Program-made: the position numbers and the translations under genes
Notes under the pieces: model-generated
What the model was told of the DNA's origin: nothing
Database searches by the model: none
What the model saw: only the letters and a program-made list of their open reading frames with translations
Assembly (NCBI RefSeq): GCF_963169125.1
Contig: NC_084794.1
Coordinates: 227,475,409-227,539,408, forward strand
Direction: 5' to 3'
Source of the DNA: Humulus lupulus
Taxonomy: Eukaryota > Streptophyta > Magnoliopsida > Rosales > Cannabaceae
Length of the DNA: 64,000 nt
In this document: one piece after another, positions 29,901 through 39,356 of the stretch
Layout: every line of letters begins with the position of its first letter
Numbering within the stretch: the first letter of the stretch is position 1

Positions 29901-31340
29901 TATATGGATCGGGCAAGGGCATGATGACGCATTAGTATCTCACATAGCTATAGTCAAAGAAGGCAAGGCCACAACTTTCTCTTTATCAGGACAGGGGTTC
30001 TTGAGATATAAGGGTCGGGTATGCGTTCCGAATGACCATGGAATTAAAATGAAGATTTTAGAAGAAGCACACAATACCCCATACTTAGTTTACCCAGGGT
30101 CAACCAAGATGACTCACGACCTTAAGGCACTATATTGTTTGCCGGAAATGAAGAAAGATGTAGCAGAATATGTGTCAAAATGCTTAGTATCCCAACAAGT
30201 GAAAGTAGAACATCAGCGGCATGCAGGCTTTTCGCAACCACTTAGTATCCCAGAATGGAAGTGGGAAGATATAGCCATTGACTTCATGACAGGACTACCA
30301 CAAACAAATAAGCAACATGACTCGACTTAGGTAGTGGTAGATAGACTAACCAAGTTAGCTCACTTCCTGCCTGTCAAGACTACGTACACAGCAGACCAGT
30401 ACGCAGACATTTATGTTCAAGAAATAGTATGACTACATGGAATCCCTAAGACCATAGTATCCGATAGAGGATCAGTGTTTACATCAAGATTTTGGGGAAG
30501 CTTGCAGCAAGCTATGGGTACCAAGTTAAGTCTTAGTATGACATTTCATCCTCAGACCAACGGTCAGTTCGAGTGTACCATACCAATTTTAGAAGATATG
30601 TTACGCGCTTGTGTACTAGACTTTGGAGGATCGTGGAGTAAGTATTTTCCACTGATAGAATTCTCCTACAACAATAGCTACCAGTCAACGATCGGTATGA
30701 CACCCTATGAGTTACTTTATGGAAGGAGGTGTTGATCGCCATTGCATTGGGACGAGGTAGGAGAAAGGCAACTTCTGGGACCCAAAGCTGTTAGACAAGC
30801 TTAGGATGTAGTAGCACTGATTAGAAAGTGTATGCTTGCTGCTCAAAGTCGTCAGAAAAGTTACGTGGATGCCAAGCGGAAAAATGTGGAATTCAAAGTC
30901 AGCGATCAAGTCTTCTTAAAGATATCTCCTACGAAAGGTGTGAAGCGGTTTGGGAAGAAAGGCAAACTTTGTCCTCGGTTTATAGGTCCTTTTGAGATAT
31001 TGGACAAGCTGGGAACAGTTGCATATAGATTAGCCCTACCGCCAGCTCTAGCAGATAGCCACAATGTGTTTCACATCTCGATGTTGTGTAGATATGTGTC
31101 AGACCCATCTCACGTCCTCAAGTACGATACGATAGCACTCTAGAAAGACTTGAGTTACGAGGAACGACTGGTTTGCATCCTACACAGAGGGATGAAGGAA
31201 TTACGGTCTAAAAGTATTCTGATAGTCAAGGTCCTGTGGAGTAATAGTTCTGAACGGGAGATGACGTGGGAGTTGGAGGGAGACATGTTAGCACGGTATC
31301 CAGAATTGTTTGGTAAGTAAATTTCGGGGACCAAATTCTT
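29901..31340 (+). pseudogene. E1 integrase with Tekay tail
   Basis: Plus strand. The zinc finger ('HNTPYLVYPGSTKMTHDLK' to 'CLVSQ', where the second Cys of the last pair has become Ser) is followed by the core: 'AIDFMTGLPQTNKQHDS', stop, 'VVVDRLTKLAHFLPV', '[18 protein letters not shown]' and 'NGQFECTIPILEDML' with the Glu. Then come 'PYELLYGRRC', stop, 'GKLCPRFIGPFEILDKLG', 'HNVFHISMLCRYVSD' and the Tekay-type end 'IVKVLWSNSSEREMTWELE' / 'RYPELFGK'. At least five in-frame stops. It joins the polypurine tract and 3' LTR without gap. The first His of the zinc finger also seems degenerate. Confidence 0.88.
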
Positions 31341-31342
31341 AT

Positions 31343-31356
31343 AAGTAGGGGAGATT
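31343..31356 (+). other. Polypurine tract of E1
   Basis: AAGTAGGGGAGATT directly before the LTR start, like the tract of internal B. Confidence 0.7.
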
Positions 31357-32617
31357 TGCAGTGTCCCAGAATTTTTACTTAGCTAGATAGTAGTAGTAGT
31401 AGTAGTAGTTAGTATTAGTTTGTAGTATGTTAGTTTTCATGGATTTTGGTTCAATCCGGGACTTAGTTGGATACTCATAGCAACAGTTATTTCAGTATCG
31501 AGGTGTAGATCAAAGACATAGTTATCCAAGGTATTCCTATCCTTAAGTTCAGTTTTTCATAATTCTTTAGTTTTCTTTTATTTTCTTTCAGATCCTAACT
31601 ATTGTTTATGATTCTTGGTTAGGTGTTTAAGTTTCTTGAAACTTAAGTTTCTTCTTTGATGGTTTAGTTATCTTTTTCATCCCTTTTCTTTAGAAACTCA
31701 TGGTTTTTACTATTGATTTTAGGAGTTTTCCCAAATCTCTTTATTGTCACCATATCCCGGTTTTGGTAAGGAAAATAGGTTAGATTATATGTGCTTATAT
31801 GTTTATGTAATGATATGTTTTATGCTATGATATGTATATGTATAAATATGTTTTGTAGTCGCTTGGGAATATGACTTGCTTAGATAGCAAGCCCAAAGAA
31901 TTTATGTTATAGTCGCTTGGGCATATGCCTTGCTTAGATAGCAAGCCCCTAGAATTTTTATCATTTTCATGGTTTAGAGTTATGATTTACCCTACCTTGA
32001 TTAGTAGACAAAGGACCTATATGGGTTATCATATACTATAGTTGTGATCTAACCTACCTCGATTAGTAGACAGATGACCTAGATGGTTTTATCACAGACC
32101 ATGTTAATGAGTTAATGGCCATTAATATTGTAGTCCTATATGATATACGTTTTTATAGTCATATGTTTTATAGTATATGTTTATGATATAGTCTTAAGTT
32201 TATGATTTATGATATATGTTGTTGGTAGATTTTCCTTGCTGGGCAGTAGGCTCATTCATTTCTTTTTACAATGATGCAGGAAAATGAACGTGGAAGGCGG
32301 GAAGGATTTGTGGCAGCTTGGCATGTGTGTTGAGGATGAATGGATTGAATGGACTGCTGGAAGATCGAGGATGCCGTTGTTTAAAGTCTTCAAATTTATG
32401 TTTTGATGTATTTCTGCGCTTAGTATTTTAAACAATTGATTTAAATTTTATGTTTATGTTTTATAACAATGGGATCCCATACCATATTTTGTATTTCGTA
32501 CAATATTTTGGGTTTGAAATAAAGTTATGATATTTCATATGAATGTATTTCAAAATAGTAGTTATGTCATAGTAGATTTTAATGGTCCGAGGTCTTAGAA
32601 ATAGTCGGGGCATTACA
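31357..32617 (+). repeat. E1 3' LTR, internally deleted (1261 bp)
   Basis: Starts TGCAGTGTCCC, ends GTCGGGGCATTACA and is followed by tgaaa (32618-32622), the right target duplication. Compared with 2678-4268 it lacks about 0.7 kb between LTR positions ~150 and ~920 (the join is near 31485), which removes the palindromic cluster and TATA box. The paired hairpin repeats remain at 31857-32090. Confidence 0.9.
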
Positions 32618-33026
32618 TGAAAATAATTTTATCATAGGTTGCATGAATGGTGGCACAAGTATCATACCACCATCCTTTCACCTTTCCTTGGGTTGCATTA
32701 ACGTCACTCAAGGTTGCAATAATCTCAACATCAAATGCATTGGCCTCGGTCTCTTTACTAAGGTTTGCAATGATCTCAACATCAAATGCATTGAACTTAA
32801 TATCTTCACTTTCTTTTGTAATAATCTCATCATCAATTGGATTGACATGTTCAGCTTCTCTTAAGGTTGCATTAGTATCATCTCTACATGCATGTACTAT
32901 GTCAATTCTCTTTAGGGTTATCATACATTCCTCATCGAATGTATTATTCTCAATTAGGGTTACAATGCATTCCTCATTAAATTTAATTAAAGTCACAAAG
33001 ATCTCATCATCAATTAGAGTGACCAA
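32618..33026 (-). pseudogene. copia-1 gag/protease linker with internal repeats
   Basis: Minus-strand open stretch ending at the insertion. Its C-terminal end is the copia protease start 'WWYDTCATIHATYDK' (Asp-Thr-Cys-Ala-Thr in place of the common DSGA/DTGA type, a variant seen in this copia group). Upstream the protein is built of imperfect repeats with 'FDVEIIANLS', 'FDVEIIATLS' and 'VTLID'-like units, encoded by DNA repeats of about 50-65 bp at 32700-33070 (for example CTCAACATCAAATGCATTG at about 32727 and 32777). This linker is not a normal gag domain. The frame continues, across the 30-kb insertion, into the pre-integrase segment ending at 2677. Confidence 0.75.
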
Positions 33027-33543
33027 ATTAAATTCATTTAGAAGTGCAATGATCTAACCATCAATTATCTTAACCCTAATCTCATTATGGTTAATTTTAC
33101 AATTACCATATCTCACATGATGATCAATAATTTTACAAATAAAACAAGTATAGCAATAACCCTTGAATTATTTATTAACATTCACAATTTTACTCTTAAT
33201 ATTAGCAATAAACTCAAATTCACAAAAATATGTCAGCAAAAATCTTTCATTCAAATTCTTGAAATCTACACATTTAGAAATAAGGAATATTATGATACCA
33301 ATCTCCTTAAGTATTTAATCCCATTGTGTTATCTCATCATTTGTTGATGAGGACTTTTGAATCCATATCCACATTCATGTAGAGTATTTCCAAATAGAAC
33401 TTTTATTGATCTTTCATGGTTATGTGTTCAACGCAAACCAAATCTTGTAGCAAGGATTTGAAGGTTGTAGAAGATGAACAAATTTTTCTCATTGTTTATT
33501 ATGCAAAACACAAAATGAAAGTAATTGATATATAGGTTTTGAT
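33027..33543 (-). other. copia-1 leader and decayed gag region
   Basis: Between the repeat linker and the LTR. AT-rich, with no ORF that I can assign; position implies gag and primer site, but the expected primer-site sequence next to the LTR is not recognisable. The stretch begins with two more degenerate copies of the 'atctcatcatcaatt' repeat. Confidence 0.45.
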
Positions 33544-34108
33544 TGTTGGGAATATATGGCTTTACACTTTCTAAATCAACAATTAATGATGGGAACAATT
33601 CAATAATAGAAACCTTAGATGCTAATCAAGAACCTTTTTCAAAGTATGAATGCAAATCTTGATAATCAAATAACCATGTTCATGGTATTAATGTGATTCC
33701 TGAAAATAAAGGATTAAGTGATTAAATGATTATAAGATAAACTTAGAAACATTTAGCCATCAATACTAATAACATAAACTCAATAGAATGACAAAATATA
33801 AGATTAGGGTTAGAGAGATAGAATCTTTTGTATTGAGCAACTTGAATCTTCAAACTTGGGGAATTTCTAAGGCTTATACACAATAAGAATATTGTTGTCC
33901 AAAATATCTATTCCAAGCCTTCCCTTATTGCTTGAAGCTTCAACTAAGTAGAATGAGAATTGAGATTTAACAAGACTTAAAACTCATACAAGTCAAGCAA
34001 AGCTTGATGAGTTTCTTGGAGAAAAATTTGGTCTTTGAGAGCTAGAGAGAGAGAGGTTAGGGAGAGAGTTGGAAAGTTGGATCAAGGCTTTACAACTCTA
34101 ATAACCCA

Positions 34109-34116
34109 TATTTATA
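34109..34116 (-). promoter_or_regulatory. TATA box of copia-1 LTR
   Basis: The minus strand reads GCAGTATAAATATGGG, about 455 bp from the LTR start. Confidence 0.6.
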
Positions 34117-34213
34117 CTGCAGGCATTGTCATTAGTATAACCAATAGGATTAGAGAATTTAAACACATAATTTAAGCATTTTACGTAATTGTACGACCCT
34201 TAAAGACCTGCCC

Positions 34214-34335
34214 AGGTGATGTATTGCATGCCAGGAAATACGTCGCTTACTAGCAGGCGATGCATTGCATGCTAGGGCTTTTGAAGCCCTTCGCATTTTG
34301 GCGATGCTACGCCACTTAGGGGGCGACGCATCGCC
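34214..34335 (-). repeat. Near-palindromic word cluster in copia-1 LTR (GATGCATC type)
   Basis: GGCGATGCATTGCA (34256-34269), GGCGATGCTACGCC (34300-34313) and GGCGACGCATCGCC (34322-34335), plus GGTGATGTATTGCA (from 34215). The idealised word GGCGATGCATCGCC differs from the Tekay word only in its two central bases. Confidence 0.72.
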
Positions 34336-34571
34336 GCCCTCTCTAACTTTGGACCCCTCCAATGGTCCTAAAATTGCTCCAAATGCTACAAATTTTTTTT
34401 GGGAATGTTTGGATTCCTCATCGTATCACTTTAGACCCATAAAATGTCACTTTTAGATGTCTTTTACACAATCTCATGTTTTCATTTCTCCTTAAGTGAA
34501 AATCGTTTTTTCACCTCAATGTGTAAACATCATAACCATTATATTTAACCAATCTTAAAATACCCAATTCA

Positions 34572-34942
34572 TGAAGGTGCTCCAGCATTGGAAAAAATGA
34601 ACACATCTGTATGATAGAAAGAGAATTTCCAAGGGAGAGGGATGGTCACAAGGTCAATGTTAATAGTGCCCAAGGCTGTGAGGCTTGCTTAAGTATGGTG
34701 GTTATAGCTGCAAAGAGATTAACAGATCCCACAATTAATCTTACATTGGTTTTGGACCAAATTCATATCATGATCAATATTTAGAAGATAAATGAATGTT
34801 TATTGGTCAAACTATACCAAAATAAGAAACATTTTAAGATACTTTTCTTATATCTAATTATGTTATTTGCATTTGAATATTTAAATTGTAACAAATTGGG
34901 TAACTAATCTGGTGACTTTCGAAAACCCTAAAGCCACTAGCT
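34572..34942. other. Unassigned spacer between two copia LTRs
   Basis: About 370 bp without recognisable coding or repeat structure; it may be the flank into which copia-1 inserted. Confidence 0.4.
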
Positions 34943-35079
34943 TGTTGGGGGTTGTTGTATAACTCCACAATGGAATTCAACAAATACTTAAAATAATAAC
35001 ATAAAACAATGGAAAACAATAACACAAAGGCTTGCACAAGACATGGATCTTTGTCCAAAACCTTTATTCCAAACCACTA

Positions 35080-35312
35080 GGGGTGTTTGGTATGGGGGTT
35101 GGGTTTTGTGGTAGTAGAGTTAGGGGGTATTTAGATTAAGAGAATGTAGAACTTGAGTGTTTGTAGGGTTCAAGATTACAATCAAAGCAAGTGAAAAAGG
35201 GGGACCTGCCTGGAAACACAAACCCCCAAGCCATTAAAAATAAATTTACCAAACATGGGTTGCATTTGACATTCCCATTCCCACCAAACCTAACCCCCAT
35301 ACCAAACATCCC
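35080..35312. mobile_element. MITE with 32-bp imperfect terminal inverted repeats
   Basis: The left end GGGGTGTTTGGTATGGGGG and the right end, in reverse complement, GGGATGTTTGGTATGGGGG match over about 32 bp with few mismatches. Length 233 bp, no coding capacity. The GGGTGTTTGGT-type end and short size fit a PIF/Harbinger (Tourist-like) MITE; flanks read cta and ata, a possible decayed 3-bp duplication. Confidence 0.7.
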
Positions 35313-35434
35313 ATAGAAAGTATCTTGAGGCTTCCACCGTGAAGGAATAAGGAGTGGATACAACAAGCCTACGGAATTTTCAAGTCGACCAATCTTGATA
35401 AATTTCTTGGAGAAAATTGAGAGTCTTGGAGAGC

Positions 35435-35436
<2 letters not shown>

Positions 35437-35463
<27 letters not shown>
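35437..35463 (+). repeat. (GA)n microsatellite
   Basis: Uninterrupted GA repeat in the LTR, corresponding to the shorter GA-rich tracts of the sister LTRs near 34050 and 38800. Confidence 0.95.
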
Positions 35464-35466
<3 letters not shown>

Positions 35467-35625
35467 AAATCAGTGATCAAATCCCAAAAACTCTAAAAAA
35501 AACCATCAAATGTGTCAGGCACCAACATTGAGTCTAACCAATAGCACTAGACATTTTAAAACACATTTTGGAGGCAGAAAAAGTAAGTTTTACGGATGCA
35601 ACAAGCATCGGGTCGCCTACTGTGT

Positions 35626-35702
35626 GGCGATGTGTCACCCTACAACAACAAGCCTTGTCGCGTGCATAGGATGCATCGTCTTCAAGGAGGCAATGCATCG
35701 CC
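35626..35702 (-). repeat. Near-palindromic word cluster in third copia LTR
   Basis: GGCGATGTGTCACC (35626-35639), AGGATGCATCGTC (from 35668) and GGCAATGCATCGCC (35689-35702). Confidence 0.65.
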
Positions 35703-35889
35703 TCAAAGCCTATCCAACTTGTCCAAAAGTGACCTTAAATACCTCCAATTGTTCTCAAACTTTTTGGACATGCTTAGATACCTTACTATATCACTTTAGA
35801 CCCAAAAATATAGTTTTAATATGCATACAACAAAAATTCAAATTTGACATTACTATTATGTGAAATCATTAAGTGTTTTGTACCATTTC

Positions 35890-37879
35890 TGTTGGATTTT
35901 TTTATTACATGTGAGTGCAGGGGAAGTGTGGGATCTCATACGTATTTTTTTTTTAAATAAATAGTTTATTTATTTTTCCATGAGATAAATCTAACTCTAA
36001 AAACCATAACTAGAATAAGATCATCTCATGTATTTTGGATCTAAGAAAAATTACATAAAACTTATAAACAACCTTATACCTCTTATAGTGCAGATCTAGG
36101 CCTAGAACTCCTTGTTCTTGAAAGTTTGCATCCTGGCCACTTGTCTCCCAAGCTATGTCTTGCACAGTACAAAGAGGATGTGTAGTCTCCTTTTTCAATG
36201 GTGAATTTTATTACACACTTTGGAGTCTCAACCAATGAGGGTGTGTATCTTTTGTGTGATGTAAAAATCAAACACACAAAAGTTACTTTTTTTTTCTTGC
36301 TCTAGGCGAGGGGATTAGGGAGTGAAAAGTGAGTTTCTCTTTTCAATTTTCTGATCTGAAGCATTAGCCTGAGCCTGCTCACTTAAGGTCTTATTTATAG
36401 AAACCATTGGAGTGAAGAAATGAGCTTACCCAAGTGGGCTTGGTCGTCCATCACAGTCCATTGGACTGTGGTAGGTGTCCCACATGTGCTTCCCAAAGCA
36501 CATGTTGCCAATTCAGGCTTTTTAATTATACTACTCTATATATCAAATAAATAATGTATAATTAATTAATTTTTTATAAAATTAATTTAATTAATTTTCA
36601 CAAAATTAATTCTAAGAAAATATCACATATTTTATTATTTCTCATGTTCTAAGAAAATTAATTTTCACATATTTTATTTCCCTATTTTATTATTTCATAA
36701 ATAATGATAAAAAGCAATTTATTATTTCTCATATATTAATTTAAAATAATACTCTCATTATCTCTTTAATTGAAAATAATACTTTATTATTTTTATTATG
36801 AAATAATACTCTTATTATTTCTTTAATTAACCAAATACTTTGTTTGTGTTATCAAGCTTTCTCGGGTACAAATGGACCCTTAGTTCTAAGCTCTAATAAA
36901 TTAATTATCTCGCTAGCTCTTGGCTCAATAAATTAATTTATTAACTATGAGATTTGTCTACTAAATATTCATAGTTGCATTCTTAGAACATACATTCTTA
37001 TACTATTAGAAGACTTAACTCATAATTATCCATTGATATAGTCATTACATGAGTTATGAACCTCCACTAATTATTCATTCGTTAACCTCTCTAATTATAT
37101 ATTCATCAATCAGTGCCCTTGATATCCTAATGAAAATTTCCATAAGTCCTATAGAGATGATATTTCTATTCACTAATACAAATTGAGCGCTCTATGTTAA
37201 AGTACTGCTATCAATACTGAAAGGAATGACCATCCTACTTCTAATCAAGGATGGAGTGAATTTCGTATATGTGAAGCATGTTCCTAGCTACCCATATTCC
37301 TTTGACTTCAAGATTTCAAGAATTAGATCCACGTTTTCTTTCGTAGACTATACCCGATAAGTCAAAAGCCATAAGACTACAAATAAGAGTTCATTACTCA
37401 TTTCAGAATTAAGGTCAAGTCTCAAATGACCATCGTGTGATGAATGATGGACTTCTATATTTTAACGAAGAATATTAACAGTTCTTTCTTTTATCTTATC
37501 CCCAGTCTTATGCAATCTATATAGTATAAGGCATCTCTATCTCGATGTGTCAACTACACTTAACAATCTAGATAGACAGGTCTATCAAAGATAGGAGATA
37601 AACCGTGTTCATAATCTTAATTAATATAAAAGGTCTCACTTTAATATTAGCTATTGTGGATAATGTTTATGTTATTATCTTGAATTAAATCATCTTGTAT
37701 ATATAATCTCATATATATATATATATACTTAATTCAAGATTACATGTAATAACATTGGATCTTTCTAGATAAATGACATGTAAATAAATTTACAAATATG
37801 AGTGAAATTATTTTCCTTATTTAAATATTTAGTAAATGTTTTACAGAGATATGCTTTAAGGGCACATATCCAAAAAAAT
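35890..37879 (-). mobile_element. Solo LTR of about 2 kb inside the third copia LTR
   Basis: The minus-strand reading begins TTGGATATGTGCCCTTAAAG (upper end, with the terminal TG region decayed to a poly-A-like run) and ends AAAAATCCAACA at 35890. Flanks read atttc (35885-35889) and atttt (37880-37884), a near-perfect 5-bp duplication. TATAAATA lies on the minus strand at about 36392-36399. No coding capacity; AT-rich with long A/T runs at 36520-36830 and a TA microsatellite near 37710. Confidence 0.65.
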
Positions 37880-37920
37880 TTTGAAAACCCTTAACCTTAT
37901 ATTTAACGAATTATAATATT

Positions 37921-38280
37921 CCTCCACTTTTCTAAATATAATCATCTCTTTATTAGCTCTAACAATATTGATGCATAAAACATAGTGTCTTTCAATTTGA
38001 ACTTTTCCGTAGTGAAAATATGACAAGGTTTTAACTAAATACTTGGTTGCTTGAAGTACTGAACCAATTATTCCATTTCAAAAAATGGGTAACACCTCAC
38101 ACATTTGTACTTGAATCTCAATTTTCTCTATTAAATGCTCAACACCGTTATGCCCATGTGCTCATCTATTTATGAGCTATCCCAGGAGAGACTTCAAAAC
38201 TTCCCATGAGAGGCAACACCACCTCTAAGTTCACATAGGTAAAATTCTTACAACATCTTTATTACCTTTGTAGGTGCTTG
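37921..38280 (-). other. Short internal region between two copia LTRs
   Basis: About 360 bp bounded by a polypurine-like tract (37921-37930) on one side and an LTR end (38281) on the other. No ORF. It would be the remnant 3' untranslated region of a copia whose coding part is deleted. No primer site is visible next to 38281. Confidence 0.45.
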
Positions 38281-38810
38281 TGTTGGGAATTTATGCCTTA
38301 CACTTTCTAAATCAATGATGAATAAAAGGAATGAATTTAATAATACAAACCCTAGAGACTAATCAAGAATCACAAGTATGAAGACAAATATTGAAAATTC
38401 AAAGATTAAAGCAAAAATTTAGAAAATGATATAAAATGGAGAGTGAAATTACACCTCCTTGATAAATGGAATCCTCACATAATATATATAATAAAACTAT
38501 CAAATATAAAAAGACAAAATATAATGGGAAACTAAAATACGAAATCAAAATAATCTATCTTAGAGAGTTAGGGTTTTAGAGAGAAACAACCTTTGAATTG
38601 AACAATTGAGTTTTCAAACTTAAGGGAACATCAAAAGGCTTATACACGAGGAGTATCGCTATCCAAAATCTCTATTCCAAGCCTTCCCAAAGTTGCTTGA
38701 TGGTTCGCCAAGACGAAATGAGAAGTGAGATTAAAGAACCCTTTGAAACTCAAATAAGTCAAGCATTTCTTGGAGAAAATGAGTGTTCTTAGAGAACGAG
38801 AGAGAGAGAA

Positions 38811-38829
38811 GGGGGGGGGGGGGGGGGGG
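38811..38829 (+). repeat. Homopolymer of 19 G
   Basis: A run of 19 G follows a GA-rich tract; the sister LTRs have GA repeats here. The length may be affected by sequencing. Confidence 0.9.
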
Positions 38830-38977
38830 TTAGAGATTATTGAAAAGTGTGATCAAGGATTTTCAACTCTAAAAGACCCTTTTTATAGTGCAAACACTGT
38901 CATTAATTTAACCAATAGGATTAGAGATTCTAAACACATCATTTGGAGCAAAAATATGTAACTGTACGGAACAGTTA

Positions 38978-39033
38978 GGTGATGTGTTGTCACTTAGTGA
39001 TGATGCATCACTACCCATAGGTGATCCATCACC
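38978..39033 (-). repeat. Word cluster in copia LTR, decayed
   Basis: GGTGATGTGTTGTCAC (38978-38993), a TGATGATGCATCAC word near 38998-39011 and the palindrome-like GGTGATCCATCACC (39020-39033). These are T/A versions of GGCGATGCATCGCC, as expected from CpG decay. Confidence 0.6.
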
Positions 39034-39356
39034 ACTCACTTTTCATAATAGGCCAAAAATGGTCTGCAACGCGTCGCCTCCTAGGAGCCATCACCACTAT
39101 GCCTAGTCAACTTCTTAAAAAGTGGCCTAAAACACCTCCGAATGTTCTCAAACATTTTTGGCATGCTTAGATACCTCATTGTATCACTTTCTACCCATAA
39201 ACATTAATTATAGATGCCTACAATAAAAACTCATATTTCACTTCAACTTAAATGAAAATGTTAAGTATATTACACCACTTTAAGTAAGACAACTTAACCA
39301 TTATATTTAACCAATCTCAACAAATTGCTACATTCAACTAAATTTCATTAAAACCT

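Larger units (their letters stand above)
16961..31356 (+). mobile_element. E1 internal region (pol only), host of the Tat insertion
   Basis: Plus-strand pol of the Tekay-type E1 locus in two blocks, 16961-17266 and 28970-31340. Together with the LTRs at 2678 and 31357 and the target duplication tgaaa it defines the outer insertion. Upstream parts were replaced by the inverted A/B tandem (4269-16960). Confidence 0.82.
33544..34571 (-). repeat. copia-1 5' LTR (about 1.03 kb)
   Basis: On the minus strand it runs from TGAATTGGG (34571) to TTCCCAACA (33544). It resembles the LTR at 38281-39336 along its length, including the 'ccaagccttccc' region, the GA-rich tract near 34050 and the 'accaataggattagag' phrase. 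TATAAATA lies at 34109-34116. A cluster of near-palindromic GATGCATC words lies 98-226 bp upstream of it. Confidence 0.8.
34943..37920 (-). repeat. Third, diverged copia LTR, interrupted twice
   Basis: Starts (plus reading) TGTTGGGGG and, after removing a MITE (35080-35312) and a solo LTR (35890-37879), follows the order of the copia-1 LTR: Leu-rich splice-like region, GA tract (35437-35463), a word cluster at 35626-35702 and the 'tatatttaac' end near 37900. Immediately above it the minus strand has AAAGTGGAGG, a polypurine-like tract, so it looks like a 3' LTR whose partner is 38281-39336. Confidence 0.6.
38281..39336 (-). repeat. copia LTR (about 1.06 kb) next to G2
   Basis: Minus reading from TGAATGTAGC (39336) to TTCCCAACA (38281); closely related to 33544-34571. 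TATAAAAA on the minus strand at about 38880-38887. Word cluster at 38978-39033 (GGTGATCCATCACC at 39020-39033, GATGCATCAC near 39003). It could be the 3' LTR of copia-2, separated from it by the G2 insertion, or the 5' LTR of the deleted element to its left. Confidence 0.65.

Noticed and set aside
34159..34362. 67-codon minus-strand ORF in copia-1 LTR
   Set aside because: It arises from the GC-rich palindromic word cluster in U3 and is not conserved in sister LTRs.
36083..36277. 64-codon ORF in the 2-kb solo LTR
   Set aside because: Lies in the transcribed part of a solo LTR; no domain, no conservation evident.
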